A stretch of 64,000 nucleotides of DNA from Methylopumilus sp009926035. GTDB taxonomy: Bacteria; Pseudomonadota; Gammaproteobacteria; Burkholderiales; Methylophilaceae. The position numbers were made by a program, and so were the translations under genes. Shown here in pieces: positions 7,411-15,212 of the stretch. A model generated the notes under the pieces. That model made no database searches and was not told where the DNA came from. It saw only the letters and a program-made list of their open reading frames with translations. Each line of letters starts with the position of its first letter. Positions within the stretch are counted from its first letter, which is position 1. The stretch spans positions 1-64,000 of the forward strand of contig JBEANL010000005.1 of NCBI GenBank assembly GCA_041165405.1. The letters run 5' to 3'.

Positions 7411-7944
7411 ATGTCACGTATAGCTAACGCACCCGTAACGATTCCTCCTAAAGTAGAGGTTTCAATTAGCGATTTGAATATTTCAATTAGCGGACCGATG
7501 GGAAAACTAAATCAGTTCATTACACCTAACGTTAAATTAAATAACGATGGCCAAGCAATTACATTTGCAGCAGCTGACGAGTCTCAGCAAGCAAATGCAA
7601 TGGCTGGAACTATGCGAGCTCTTGTTGCAAACATGATGAAAGGTGTTTCTGAAGGATTCGTAAGAAAATTAACTTTAATTGGTGTTGGATATAAAGCTCA
7701 AGCCCAAGGTGCAAACCTTAATCTTGATTTAGGTTTTTCACATCCAGTGAATTACAAAATGCCTGAAGGCATTAAGGTTGAAACACCAAGTCAAACTGAA
7801 ATTATTTTAAAAGGTTCTGATAAGCAATTAATAGGTCAGGTTGCTGCTCAAATTAGAGCATATCGACCACCAGAGCCATACAAAGGTAAAGGCGTTCGCT
7901 ATTCAGATGAGAACGTTATTATCAAAGAAACTAAGAAAAAATAA
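7411..7944 (+). CDS. rplF: 50S ribosomal protein L6
   Basis: 177 residues, same as E. coli. Two similar alpha/beta domains are present, and the C-terminal signature PEPYKGKGVRYSDE (about residues 152-165) is intact. L6 lies near the sarcin-ricin loop and is needed for late 50S maturation. An AAGGAG ribosome-binding site precedes the ATG. Confidence 0.97.
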   Translation: MSRIANAPVTIPPKVEVSISDLNISISGPMGKLNQFITPNVKLNNDGQAITFAAADESQQANAMAGTMRALVANMMKGVSEGFVRKLTLIGVGYKAQAQGANLNLDLGFSHPVNYKMPEGIKVETPSQTEIILKGSDKQLIGQVAAQIRAYRPPEPYKGKGVRYSDENVIIKETKKK

Positions 7945-7954
7945 AGGTTGAGAT

Positions 7955-8308
7955 ATGTATAATACGAACCCCCGTTTACGTCGCGCCAAAAAGACAAGAG
8001 CAAAAATTGCTGAGCTTCAAGTGACAAGATTAAGTGTTCATAGAACGAACACAAACATCTATGCACAAATCATAAGTGCTGGCGAGAATAAAGTTTTAGC
8101 AAGTGCTTCATCTCTTGAAGCTGACGTTAAAAAAACTTTAAAGAATGGCGGCAATATTGAGGCAGCAGCTCAAATTGGCAAACGCATTGCTGAGAAAGCA
8201 AAAAAAATCGGTATTACAAATGTGGCATTTGATAGATCAGGTTATCGCTATCACGGCAGAGTTAAAGCTTTAGCAGATGCTGCTAGAGAAAACGGCTTGT
8301 CTTTCTAA
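7955..8308 (+). CDS. rplR: 50S ribosomal protein L18
   Basis: 117 residues, same as E. coli. RLSVHRTNTNIYAQII near the N-terminus and FDRSGYRYHGRVKALADAAR at the C-terminus are family hallmarks. L18 binds 5S rRNA with L5. Spacing to rplF is ten bases; rpsE follows after a 25-base gap. Confidence 0.97.
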   Translation: MYNTNPRLRRAKKTRAKIAELQVTRLSVHRTNTNIYAQIISAGENKVLASASSLEADVKKTLKNGGNIEAAAQIGKRIAEKAKKIGITNVAFDRSGYRYHGRVKALADAARENGLSF

Positions 8309-8333
8309 CCCAACAATTTATATAGGTCAAAAC

Positions 8334-8846
8334 ATGGCAAAAGATTTAGAAAATCAACAAACGCAAACAGACGGTTTAAGAGAAAAAATGATTGCTGTAA
8401 ACCGCGTTACCAAAGTAGTTAAAGGCGGTCGAATCATGAGCTTTGCTGCGTTAACTGTTGTAGGTGATGGAGACGGTTCAGTTGGTATGGGTAAAGGTAA
8501 AGCAAGAGAAGTGCCTGTAGCTGTTCAAAAAGCAATGGATGAAGCTAGAAGAGGCATGCTTAAAGTAAAACTAAACAATGGTACGTTGCAACATGCAGTG
8601 ATGGGTGAGCATGGCGCTGCAAAAGTATTCATTCAACCAGCTTCAGAAGGTACTGGCATTATTGCGGGCGGAGCGATGAGAGCGATTTTTGAAGTGATGG
8701 GTATTACGAACGTTTTGGCAAAATGTATCGGTTCAACTAATCCATACAATGTTGTAAGAGCAACATTAAATGGACTTGAGTCAATGAATACACCTGCTGA
8801 AATTGCTGCCAAACGTGGTAAATCAGTAGAAGAAATTAGAGGCTAA
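8334..8846 (+). CDS. rpsE: 30S ribosomal protein S5
   Basis: 170 residues (E. coli 167). I chose the ATG at 8334 (MAKDLENQQTQTDGLREK); an in-frame ATG at 8277 lies inside rplR and adds a non-conserved segment. The dsRNA-binding-like domain includes VVKGGRIMSFAALTVVGDG, the loop where spectinomycin resistance changes occur in other bacteria, and the C-terminal domain has the GGAMRAIFEVMGI block. S5 acts in mRNA unwinding and decoding fidelity. Confidence 0.97.
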   Translation: MAKDLENQQTQTDGLREKMIAVNRVTKVVKGGRIMSFAALTVVGDGDGSVGMGKGKAREVPVAVQKAMDEARRGMLKVKLNNGTLQHAVMGEHGAAKVFIQPASEGTGIIAGGAMRAIFEVMGITNVLAKCIGSTNPYNVVRATLNGLESMNTPAEIAAKRGKSVEEIRG

Positions 8847-8850
8847 TCAA

Positions 8851-9054
8851 ATGGCAAAGACAAAAAAAGAAATCACAGCTGGTTTAAAAGTTACATTAGT
8901 TAAAAGTTTAATTGGTAGAACTGAACCTCACCGCGCAACGGTTAAAGGGTTAGGCCTTAGAAGATTACATCATACTGTTGAATTGCAAGACACTCCTGCT
9001 ATTCGAGGCATGATCAATGCAGTGAATTATTTACTTAAAGTCGAAAAGATATAA
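8851..9054 (+). CDS. rpmD: 50S ribosomal protein L30
   Basis: 67 residues, slightly longer than the 59 of E. coli because of a short Lys-rich N-terminal stretch. LKVTLVKSLIGRTEPHRATV and LGLRRLHHTVE are clear family features. It begins four bases after rpsE; a later start would cut into the conserved first strand, so the first ATG is preferred. Confidence 0.95.
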   Translation: MAKTKKEITAGLKVTLVKSLIGRTEPHRATVKGLGLRRLHHTVELQDTPAIRGMINAVNYLLKVEKI

Positions 9055-9063
9055 AGAGAAATT

Positions 9064-9501
9064 ATGAAACTAAATACATTAAAACCAGCAGTTGGTTCTA
9101 AAAAAGTAGCAAGACGCGTTGGCCGAGGTATTGGTTCAGGTTTTGGAAAAACAGCTGGACGTGGCCACAAAGGTCAAAAATCTAGAGCGGGTGGATTCCA
9201 TAAGGTTGGTTTTGAAGGTGGTCAAATGCCTATTCAGAGACGCCTTCCAAAACGCGGATTTAAATCACTCACGCAAAAACTAACTGCACGTGTTAGAACA
9301 AATGAACTCAATTTAGTTGAGTCAGATAATATCGATTTACTCGTTTTAAAGTCGGCGAAATTAATTTCTGATAATGCAAAAACAGCAAAAGTTTATTTGT
9401 CTGGTGAAGTAAAAAGAAAATTAACAATCCAAGGTTTATTGCTAACTAAGGGCGCTCGTGCAGCAATTGAAGCGGCAGGCGGAAAAGTAGTAGAAGTTTG
9501 A
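9064..9501 (+). CDS. rplO: 50S ribosomal protein L15
   Basis: 145 residues (E. coli 144). The basic Gly-rich N-terminal region, including RRVGRGIGSGFGKTAGRGHK and FEGGQMPIQRRLPKRGF, is typical. L15 is a late 50S assembly protein. It precedes secY by ten bases, as in most bacteria. Confidence 0.97.
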   Translation: MKLNTLKPAVGSKKVARRVGRGIGSGFGKTAGRGHKGQKSRAGGFHKVGFEGGQMPIQRRLPKRGFKSLTQKLTARVRTNELNLVESDNIDLLVLKSAKLISDNAKTAKVYLSGEVKRKLTIQGLLLTKGARAAIEAAGGKVVEV

Positions 9502-9511
9502 GAATTTAATT

Positions 9512-10834
9512 TTGGCTCAAGATAATCTATTAGGTGCATTAAGCAAGACAAGCGAGTTAAAAGGTCGCATATTGTTTGTGTTGGGTGCCATTGTTGTATA
9601 TAGACTTGGCGCTCATATTCCAGTGCCTGGAATTGATCCACTTGTGCTTAAAAAATTATTTGACTCACAAAGTGGCGGCATCTTGGGAATGTTTAATATG
9701 TTCTCTGGAGGCGCATTAAAAAGGTTTACGTTATTTGCATTAGGGATCATGCCTTATATTTCAGCATCGATCATCATGCAGTTATTAAGCGTAGTATCGC
9801 CTCAGCTTGAACAATTAAAAAAAGAGGGCGAAGCAGGTAGAAGGCTGATAACAAAGTATACGAGATACGGCACGGTGATTTTGGCCGCATTTCAGGCGCT
9901 TGGTATTTCAATTGCGCTAGAGTCTCAACCAGGATTGGTGCTTGATCCTGGATTAGCTTTTAGACTCACAACAGTTGTAACTTTAGTAAGTGGAACAATG
10001 TTCCTTATGTGGTTGGGTGAGCAAATTACTGAAAGAGGTATTGGTAATGGAATCTCAATCATTATTTTTTCAGGCATTGTGGCTGGATTGCCAAGTGCTT
10101 TGGGAAGCACCCTTGAGTTAGCTAGAACAGGTGCATTTTCAATTCCCTTAGTTTTCTTTTTGTTTGCTGCAACTATTTTAGTAACAGCGCTGGTTGTTTT
10201 TGTTGAAAGAGGCCAGAGAAAAATTACTGTTAACTATGCAAAAAGACAAGTTGGCAATAAATTATATGGGGGTCAAACCTCTCATTTGCCTTTGAAATTG
10301 AATATGGCGGGTGTAATCCCACCTATTTTTGCATCAAGTATTATTTTGTTTCCGGCGACTTTGGCCGGATGGTTTGGATCTAGTGAAAAAATGTTGTGGC
10401 TTAAGGATATTGGAGCTGCGATTTCACCAGGACAACCTATTTATATTTTTCTATTCGCGGTAGCGATAGTGTTTTTCTGCTTCTTTTATACTGCTTTGGT
10501 TTTTAATCCAAAGGAAACGGCAGATAACTTGAAAAAAGGTGGTGCGTTTGTTCCTGGAATTAGACCGGGAGAACAAACTGCAAAGTATATCGACCAAATA
10601 ATGGGGAGATTAACTTTAGTAGGTGCTGTGTACATAACGCTCGTGTGTTTATTGCCAGAGTTTTTAATACTTAAGTTTAATGTTCCTTTTTATTTTGGAG
10701 GTACATCGTTATTAATTATTGTGGTGGTAACGATGGACTTTATGACCCAGGTTCAATCTCATCTGATGTCATATCAGTATGAGGGATTGCTTAAAAAAGC
10801 TAATTTTAAAGGTGGCGCTAATGCGCTCAGATAA
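9512..10834 (+). CDS. secY: Protein translocase subunit SecY
   Basis: 440 residues (E. coli 443) with ten predicted membrane helices. The plug-proximal segment YRLGAHIPVPGID (about residues 30-42) and the cytoplasmic loop ERGQRKITVNYAKRQVG (about 232-248) used by SecA and ribosomes are recognisable. SecY forms the inner-membrane protein-conducting channel with SecE and SecG. Translation begins at TTG (9512), since no ATG or GTG matches the conserved MAQDNLLG start; the weak start may limit output relative to ribosomal proteins in the same transcript. Confidence 0.97.
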   Translation: MAQDNLLGALSKTSELKGRILFVLGAIVVYRLGAHIPVPGIDPLVLKKLFDSQSGGILGMFNMFSGGALKRFTLFALGIMPYISASIIMQLLSVVSPQLEQLKKEGEAGRRLITKYTRYGTVILAAFQALGISIALESQPGLVLDPGLAFRLTTVVTLVSGTMFLMWLGEQITERGIGNGISIIIFSGIVAGLPSALGSTLELARTGAFSIPLVFFLFAATILVTALVVFVERGQRKITVNYAKRQVGNKLYGGQTSHLPLKLNMAGVIPPIFASSIILFPATLAGWFGSSEKMLWLKDIGAAISPGQPIYIFLFAVAIVFFCFFYTALVFNPKETADNLKKGGAFVPGIRPGEQTAKYIDQIMGRLTLVGAVYITLVCLLPEFLILKFNVPFYFGGTSLLIIVVVTMDFMTQVQSHLMSYQYEGLLKKANFKGGANALR

Positions 10835-10844
10835 CCTTTAATCA

Positions 10845-11063
10845 ATGGCAAAAGAAGACACAATTGAGATGCAAGGGGAGATTATAGAAAATCTTCCAAA
10901 TGCAACTTTTAGAGTTAAGTTAGAAAATGACCATGTTGTATTAGGTTATATTTCAGGAAAAATGCGTATGAATTATATTCGCATTCTTCCAGGAGATAAG
11001 GTGACTGTTGAAATGACGCCTTATGATTTAACCAGAGCAAGAATTACGTTCAGGGTTAAATAA
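10845..11063 (+). CDS. infA: Translation initiation factor IF-1
   Basis: 72 residues, the exact family length. It is a single OB-fold with the motifs MQGEIIENLPNATFRVKLEN and GKMRMNYIRILPGDKVTVE. IF-1 occupies the ribosomal A site during initiation. It lies between secY and rpmJ, the common arrangement outside the enterobacteria. Confidence 0.97.
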   Translation: MAKEDTIEMQGEIIENLPNATFRVKLENDHVVLGYISGKMRMNYIRILPGDKVTVEMTPYDLTRARITFRVK

Positions 11064-11095
11064 GTAATATTAATTAAAATTTAAGAGGTATAAAA

Positions 11096-11209
11096 ATGAG
11101 AGTTCGCGCATCCGTAAAAACATTATGCCGAAACTGTAAAGTTGTCAGAAGAAGAGGTGTTGTGAGAGTAATTTGCTCAGATCCTCGACATAAGCAACGA
11201 CAAGGATAA
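11096..11209 (+). CDS. rpmJ: 50S ribosomal protein L36
   Basis: A 37-residue reading frame starting MRVRASVKTLCRNC behind an AAGAGG site. The zinc ligands are present as Cys11, Cys14, Cys27 and His33, so this is the zinc-binding (C+) form. L36 stabilises the 23S rRNA core near the L7/L12 stalk base. Its place between infA and rpsM is standard. Confidence 0.95.
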   Translation: MRVRASVKTLCRNCKVVRRRGVVRVICSDPRHKQRQG

Positions 11210-11213
11210 GGGT

Positions 11214-11252
11214 AGGTTGTTAATTGTTAAAAATTCAACAACCTGTTAAAAT
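11214..11252 (+). promoter_or_regulatory. Hairpin and possible promoter before rpsM (alpha cluster)
   Basis: AGGTTGTT (11214-11221) and AACAACCT (11237-11244) form a perfect eight-pair stem. TTGTTA (11225-11230) and TAAAAT (11247-11252), 16 bases apart, resemble a sigma-70 promoter overlapping it. In E. coli the alpha operon is controlled by S4 at the rpsM leader. Here a start near 11259 would leave a leader of under 40 bases, too short for the E. coli pseudoknot. Both readings are tentative. Confidence 0.4.
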
Positions 11253-11295
11253 ATAAGGCTTTTTATTTAATTTGCCATTTTTTTTGGAGTAAGTT

Positions 11296-11658
11296 ATGGC
11301 TCGTATTGCTGGGGTAAATGTACCCGATCATCAACATGCAGAAATTGCTTTAACAGCAATTTATGGCATTGGAAGAAATACCGCAAAGAAAATCTGTGTT
11401 GCGGCGGGAATCATTGCGACTGCTAAATTAAAAGATTTGAATGATGCTGATGTAGAAAAGCTTCGCGATCAAGTAGCAAAAATTAAAGTTGAAGGTGACT
11501 TACGAAGAGAAGTCACAATGAACATCAAACGATTAATGGATCTTGGTTGTTATCGAGGTGTAAGACACAGAAGAGGTCTTCCAGTGAGAGGTCAGAGAAC
11601 TAAAACGAATGCAAGAACAAGAAAAGGCCCTGTTAAAGCAATTAAGCAGGCTAAATAA
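11296..11658 (+). CDS. rpsM: 30S ribosomal protein S13
   Basis: 120 residues (E. coli 118). It begins MARIAGVNVPDHQHAEIALT and ends with the basic tail containing GLPVRGQRTKTNARTRKGP, which contacts P-site tRNA. S13 forms intersubunit bridges B1a and B1b. A TTGGAG ribosome-binding site precedes the ATG. It is the first gene of the alpha cluster. Confidence 0.97.
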   Translation: MARIAGVNVPDHQHAEIALTAIYGIGRNTAKKICVAAGIIATAKLKDLNDADVEKLRDQVAKIKVEGDLRREVTMNIKRLMDLGCYRGVRHRRGLPVRGQRTKTNARTRKGPVKAIKQAK

Positions 11659-11678
11659 AAAAGGTTTAAGGATTATTT

Positions 11679-12071
11679 ATGGCAACAAAAGCTAATGTTC
11701 GTGTAAAAAAGAAAGTTAAGAAAAACGTAGCGGAAGGTATTGCTCACGTTCATGCATCTTTCAACAACACAATCATCACAATTACAGACAGACAAGGTAA
11801 CGCATTGTCTTGGGCAACATCTGGCGGTGCTGGATTTAAAGGTTCAAGAAAAAGTACGCCTTTTGCAGCACAGGTAGCAGCTGAAGCAGCAGGTAAAGCA
11901 GCTCAAGAGTGTGGTGTAAAAAATCTTGAAGTAAAAATTAAAGGACCAGGCCCTGGAAGAGAATCTGCAGTGCGAGCTCTTAATGCTGCAGGATTTAAAA
12001 TCACAAGCATTCAGGATGTGACACCAGTACCACATAATGGATGCCGTCCACCTAAGAAAAGAAGAATTTAA
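11679..12071 (+). CDS. rpsK: 30S ribosomal protein S11
   Basis: 130 residues (E. coli 129). Its core includes GIAHVHASFNNTIITITD and the C-terminal PHNGCRPPKKRRI. S11 lies on the 30S platform near the mRNA exit and Shine-Dalgarno helix. A short hairpin (12077-12094) follows the stop codon before rpsD. Confidence 0.97.
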   Translation: MATKANVRVKKKVKKNVAEGIAHVHASFNNTIITITDRQGNALSWATSGGAGFKGSRKSTPFAAQVAAEAAGKAAQECGVKNLEVKIKGPGPGRESAVRALNAAGFKITSIQDVTPVPHNGCRPPKKRRI

Positions 12072-12076
12072 TAAGT

Positions 12077-12094
12077 TGAGCATTGAATTGCTCA
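12077..12094 (+). other. Hairpin between rpsK and rpsD
   Basis: TGAGCA (12077-12082) and TGCTCA (12089-12094) pair around a six-base loop. It sits about 20 bases before the TTG start of rpsD and has no T-run. It may influence rpsD translation or mRNA stability; only the pairing itself is seen. Confidence 0.35.
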
Positions 12095-12113
12095 TTGAAA
12101 CAGGAGAGTTATT

Positions 12114-12743
12114 TTGGCAAGAAATCTAGATCCTAAATGTCGTCAATGTAGAAGAGAAGGTGAAAAACTTTTTCTTAAAGGCGAAAAATGTTTTACTGAC
12201 AAATGCGCTATTGAGAAGCGTAATTTTCCTCCTGGCCAACACGGACAAAGAAGAGCGAGTCGTTTATCAGATTACGGCGTTCAATTAAGAGAAAAACAAA
12301 AGCTCAGAAGAATTTATGGAATCTTGGAGGCGCAGTTTAGAAGTTACTATGCTGAAGCGGAGAGAAAAAAAGGCATTACCGGTGAAAATCTTTTACAGCT
12401 CTTAGAATGCAGATTAGATAACGTTGCTTATCGCATGGGCATTGGTGCTTCGCGCACAGAAGCGAGGCAAATCGTAAGACACAATAGTCTTTTAGTAAAT
12501 GGTCAAAGAGTAAATATCCCTTCTTATCAAGTAAAGCCAGGTGATGTACTCTCAGTTGCAGAGGCATCTAAGCAACAATTAAGAATTAAAGGTTCGATTG
12601 AAGCTGCAGAACAAAGAGGCTTTCCAGAATGGATTGAGGTTGACGTAAAAGGCCTTAAAGGTACATTCAAAAATAAACCACTGCGTGATGATTTACCTGC
12701 AACAATCAATGAATCACTAGTTGTTGAGCTCTATTCAAAATAA
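12114..12743 (+). CDS. rpsD: 30S ribosomal protein S4 (zinc-binding form)
   Basis: 209 residues (E. coli 206). The N-terminal domain carries Cys9, Cys12, Cys26 and Cys31, the zinc-binding pattern that E. coli S4 has lost. The S4 RNA-binding domain follows (LECRLDNVAYRMGIGASRTE, about residues 97-116). S4 nucleates 30S assembly and contributes to helicase activity and fidelity. It starts at TTG with GGAGAG upstream; no ATG fits the conserved MARNLDPKC start. Confidence 0.96.
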   Translation: MARNLDPKCRQCRREGEKLFLKGEKCFTDKCAIEKRNFPPGQHGQRRASRLSDYGVQLREKQKLRRIYGILEAQFRSYYAEAERKKGITGENLLQLLECRLDNVAYRMGIGASRTEARQIVRHNSLLVNGQRVNIPSYQVKPGDVLSVAEASKQQLRIKGSIEAAEQRGFPEWIEVDVKGLKGTFKNKPLRDDLPATINESLVVELYSK

Positions 12744-12773
12744 TTAAATAAGAATTATTGATAAGGATACATA

Positions 12774-13760
12774 ATGCAAAATAGTCCTACAGAATATTTA
12801 AAACCAAGAATTGTAAATGTTGAAGTTATAAACCCAGTAAGAGCTCGCGTTACTCTAGAGCCTATGGAAAGGGGTTTTGGCTTTACTTTGGGTAATGCAT
12901 TAAGACGTGTATTATTGTCTTCGATTCCCGGCTATGCAATTACTGAAGTGAAAATTGATGGCGTAGTTCATGAATATTCAACTTTAGACGGCGTGCAAGA
13001 AGACGTGGTTGATATTCTTTTGAATTTAAAAGGTGTTGCATTAAAGCTTCATAATAAATCTGAGACAATCCTTACATTAAACAAAACTACTGAAGGTCCT
13101 GTAACGGCTGCTGATTTTGAAACAAATCATGATGCTGAAATTATTAATCCGAATCACTTAATTGCGCATCTTACAAAAGGCGGAAAATTAAATCTAGAAG
13201 TTAAGGTTGAAATGGGCAGAGGTTATCAACCTGTTCCGGCAAGAAGAAAATCGAATCAAGAAGATAAAACCTTAGGTTTTATTATGGTAGATGCTTCTTT
13301 CAGCCCAATTAATAAAGTAAGTTATTTTGTTGAAAGCGCTCGTGTTGAACAAAGAACAGACTTAGATAAATTAATCATGGACGTTGAAACTAATGGTGTT
13401 ATTGATGCTGAACAAGCAATTAGAGATGCTGCTAGAATTTTAATGGGACAACTTTCTGTATTTGCAAACTTAGAAAGTGCTTTAACTGAAGTTGAAGTAA
13501 AGCAAGCGCCCCAAGTTGATCCAGTCTTATTAAGACCGGTTGACGATCTAGAGCTCACTGTAAGATCTGCAAACTGTTTAAAAGCAGAAAATATTTATTA
13601 CATTGGCGATTTAATTCAACGAAGTGAAAATGAGCTTTTAAAAGCTCCAAATCTTGGAAGAAAATCACTTAATGAGATTAAGGATGTTCTTGCTTCAAAA
13701 GGTTTAACTTTGGGTATGAAACTAGAAAATTGGCCTCCAGCAGGTTTAGAAAAAGCGTAA
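12774..13760 (+). CDS. rpoA: DNA-directed RNA polymerase subunit alpha
   Basis: 328 residues (E. coli 329). The dimerising N-terminal domain includes ERGFGFTLGNALRRVLLSS (about residues 33-51). The C-terminal domain that binds UP elements and activators is complete: LRPVDDLELTVRSANCLKAE and LLKAPNLGRKSLNEIKDVL. A flexible linker around residues 235-250 joins them. It follows rpsD by 30 bases with an AAGGA site and is followed by rplQ, the typical alpha operon order. Confidence 0.98.
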   Translation: MQNSPTEYLKPRIVNVEVINPVRARVTLEPMERGFGFTLGNALRRVLLSSIPGYAITEVKIDGVVHEYSTLDGVQEDVVDILLNLKGVALKLHNKSETILTLNKTTEGPVTAADFETNHDAEIINPNHLIAHLTKGGKLNLEVKVEMGRGYQPVPARRKSNQEDKTLGFIMVDASFSPINKVSYFVESARVEQRTDLDKLIMDVETNGVIDAEQAIRDAARILMGQLSVFANLESALTEVEVKQAPQVDPVLLRPVDDLELTVRSANCLKAENIYYIGDLIQRSENELLKAPNLGRKSLNEIKDVLASKGLTLGMKLENWPPAGLEKA

Positions 13761-13792
13761 TTATTAAATAAGAAAAATTTGAGGGTAAGAGT

Positions 13793-14200
13793 ATGCGTCA
13801 CGCAAATGGTCATAGAAAACTAAACAGAACGAGCAGTCATCGACAGGCAATGTTGAGAAATATGGCTACCTCTTTGTTAAAAAATGAGATTATTAAAACT
13901 ACATTACCTAAAGCTAAAGAGCTTAGGAAGGTGGCTGAACCTCTTATTACACTTGCAAAAAATGCAACTTTATCTAATAGACGTTTAGCTTTTAGTCGCT
14001 TAAGAGATAGAGATATTGTGACTAAATTATTTGCTGAATTAGGCCCGCGATATAACACAAGAAAAGGTGGCTATTTAAGAATATTAAAGTGTGGTTTTCG
14101 AGACGGAGATAATGCGCCTATGGCCTTTGTTGAGCTTGTAGATAGACCTATTGTAGAAGTTGCAGCGTCAGTTCCTAAAGAAGAAACTGTAGCAGAATAA
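13793..14200 (+). CDS. rplQ: 50S ribosomal protein L17
   Basis: 135 residues (E. coli 127). The start MRHANGHRKLNRTSSHR and the RGGYLRILK-type segment (here KGGYLRILKCGFRDGDNAPM) are diagnostic. L17 lies near the tunnel exit. It is the last gene of the 14-kb ribosomal cluster and is followed 20 bases later by an intrinsic terminator. Confidence 0.97.
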   Translation: MRHANGHRKLNRTSSHRQAMLRNMATSLLKNEIIKTTLPKAKELRKVAEPLITLAKNATLSNRRLAFSRLRDRDIVTKLFAELGPRYNTRKGGYLRILKCGFRDGDNAPMAFVELVDRPIVEVAASVPKEETVAE

Positions 14201-14220
14201 TAAATTATTCTCGTATTAAT

Positions 14221-14248
14221 AAAAAAGCCAGCTAATGCTGGCTTTTTT
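14221..14248. terminator. Bidirectional terminator after rplQ / rpmG
   Basis: AAAAAAGCCAGC and GCTGGCTTTTTT form a perfect 12-pair stem around a TAAT loop, with a T-run on both strands. It ends the long ribosomal transcript on the plus strand and the rpmB-rpmG transcript on the minus strand. Confidence 0.92.
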
Positions 14249-14272
14249 ATTTTATTGATTTAAAACTAAAAA

Positions 14273-14428
14273 TTATTTAATTTTGGCTTCTTTATAAACG
14301 ACATGTTTTCTGACCACAGGATCAAATTTTTTGATTTCCATTTTGTCAGGCATCGTTCTTTTATTTTTTGTTGTTGTGTAGAAATGCCCAGTACCCGCAC
14401 TAGATTCTAATTTGATTTTTTCACGCAT
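14273..14428 (-). CDS. rpmG: 50S ribosomal protein L33
   Basis: A 51-residue frame on the minus strand, starting MREKIKLESSAGTGHFY and ending VVYKEAKIK. The TGHFYTTTKNKR segment is the family signature. It lacks the CXXC pairs of the zinc-binding L33 paralogue, so it is the C- form. It sits ten bases after rpmB, the usual rpmB-rpmG pair, and ends at the shared terminator. Confidence 0.95.
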   Translation of the reverse strand: MREKIKLESSAGTGHFYTTTKNKRTMPDKMEIKKFDPVVRKHVVYKEAKIK

Positions 14429-14437
14429 ATATATTCC

Positions 14438-14674
14438 TTAAATTTTCTGGCCAGCTGCACGCATTTTTTTAACAATAGCATCAATGCCTAGCTTGTCGAT
14501 TGTTCTTAGCGCAGCATTAGTAATTCTCATTGAAACCCAACGATTCTCTGTTTCAACCCAGAATTTACGATTTTGTAAATTAGGTAAAAAGCGTCTTTTG
14601 GTCTTGTTATTGGCGTGAGATACGTTGTTTCCTGACATTGGTTTCTTGCCGGTTAATTGACATACGCGAGCCAT
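14438..14674 (-). CDS. rpmB: 50S ribosomal protein L28
   Basis: 78 residues, same as E. coli. It begins MARVCQLTGKKPMSGNNVSH and contains HANNKTKRRFLPNLQ. L28 is a late-assembling 50S protein near the E site. It is the first gene of a two-gene minus-strand operon with rpmG; dut lies 84 bases upstream. Confidence 0.97.
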   Translation of the reverse strand: MARVCQLTGKKPMSGNNVSHANNKTKRRFLPNLQNRKFWVETENRWVSMRITNAALRTIDKLGIDAIVKKMRAAGQKI

Positions 14675-14758
14675 AATTTAAATCCTTTATTTGTTACAAT
14701 AATTTCGAAAAAGAGTGCTATTAAACCACATAACCCACTGTCTTTTCAAGTGAATTCG

Positions 14759-15211
14759 TTAGTTTTTACCTGTGCTTCCAAAGCCGCCTTCACCTCTTAC
14801 AGTCTGAGGGAATTCGTCCACCAGGTTAAATTTGGCCTGGATAACGGGAACAATGACAAGCTGGGCTATACGCTCCATAGGGTTGAGCAGGAAAGCGTTT
14901 TCACTTCGATTCCAGCAAGAAACGAGCAATTGACCTTGATAATCCGAATCAATTAGGCCTACTAAATTACCTAAAACAATCCCGTGTTTATGGCCTAAAC
15001 CCGATCTGGGAAGAATAAGAGCTGCATAAGCAGGGTCTTTAATAAAGATAGAAATGCCAGTGGGGATAAGAAATGTTTCGCCAGGATTGATGGTTTTTAC
15101 GTGTTCAGTGCATGATCGAAGATCGAGACCCGCTGAACCTGGTGAGGCATAATTAGGTAACATTTCCTCGATACGTTTATCCAAAATTTTAAAATCAATA
15201 GTTAGACTCAT
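14759..15211 (-). CDS. dut: Deoxyuridine 5'-triphosphate nucleotidohydrolase (dUTPase)
   Basis: 150 residues, normal for the trimeric dUTPase family. All five motifs are present: PGSAGLDLR (24-32), LPRSGLGHKHG (67-77), GLIDSDYQGQL (85-95, with the catalytic Asp), ERIAQLV (113-119) and the Phe-containing C-terminal RGEGGFGSTG (139-148). It converts dUTP to dUMP, limiting uracil in DNA and feeding thymidylate synthesis. It directly follows coaBC on the same strand, the conserved dfp-dut pair. Confidence 0.97.
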   Translation of the reverse strand: MSLTIDFKILDKRIEEMLPNYASPGSAGLDLRSCTEHVKTINPGETFLIPTGISIFIKDPAYAALILPRSGLGHKHGIVLGNLVGLIDSDYQGQLLVSCWNRSENAFLLNPMERIAQLVIVPVIQAKFNLVDEFPQTVRGEGGFGSTGKN

Positions 15212-15212
15212 A

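Noticed and set aside
14657..14956. 99-codon frame antisense to dut and crossing the rpmB start
   Set aside because: Both opposing genes are well-supported families; the frame has no recognisable domain and no good start site.
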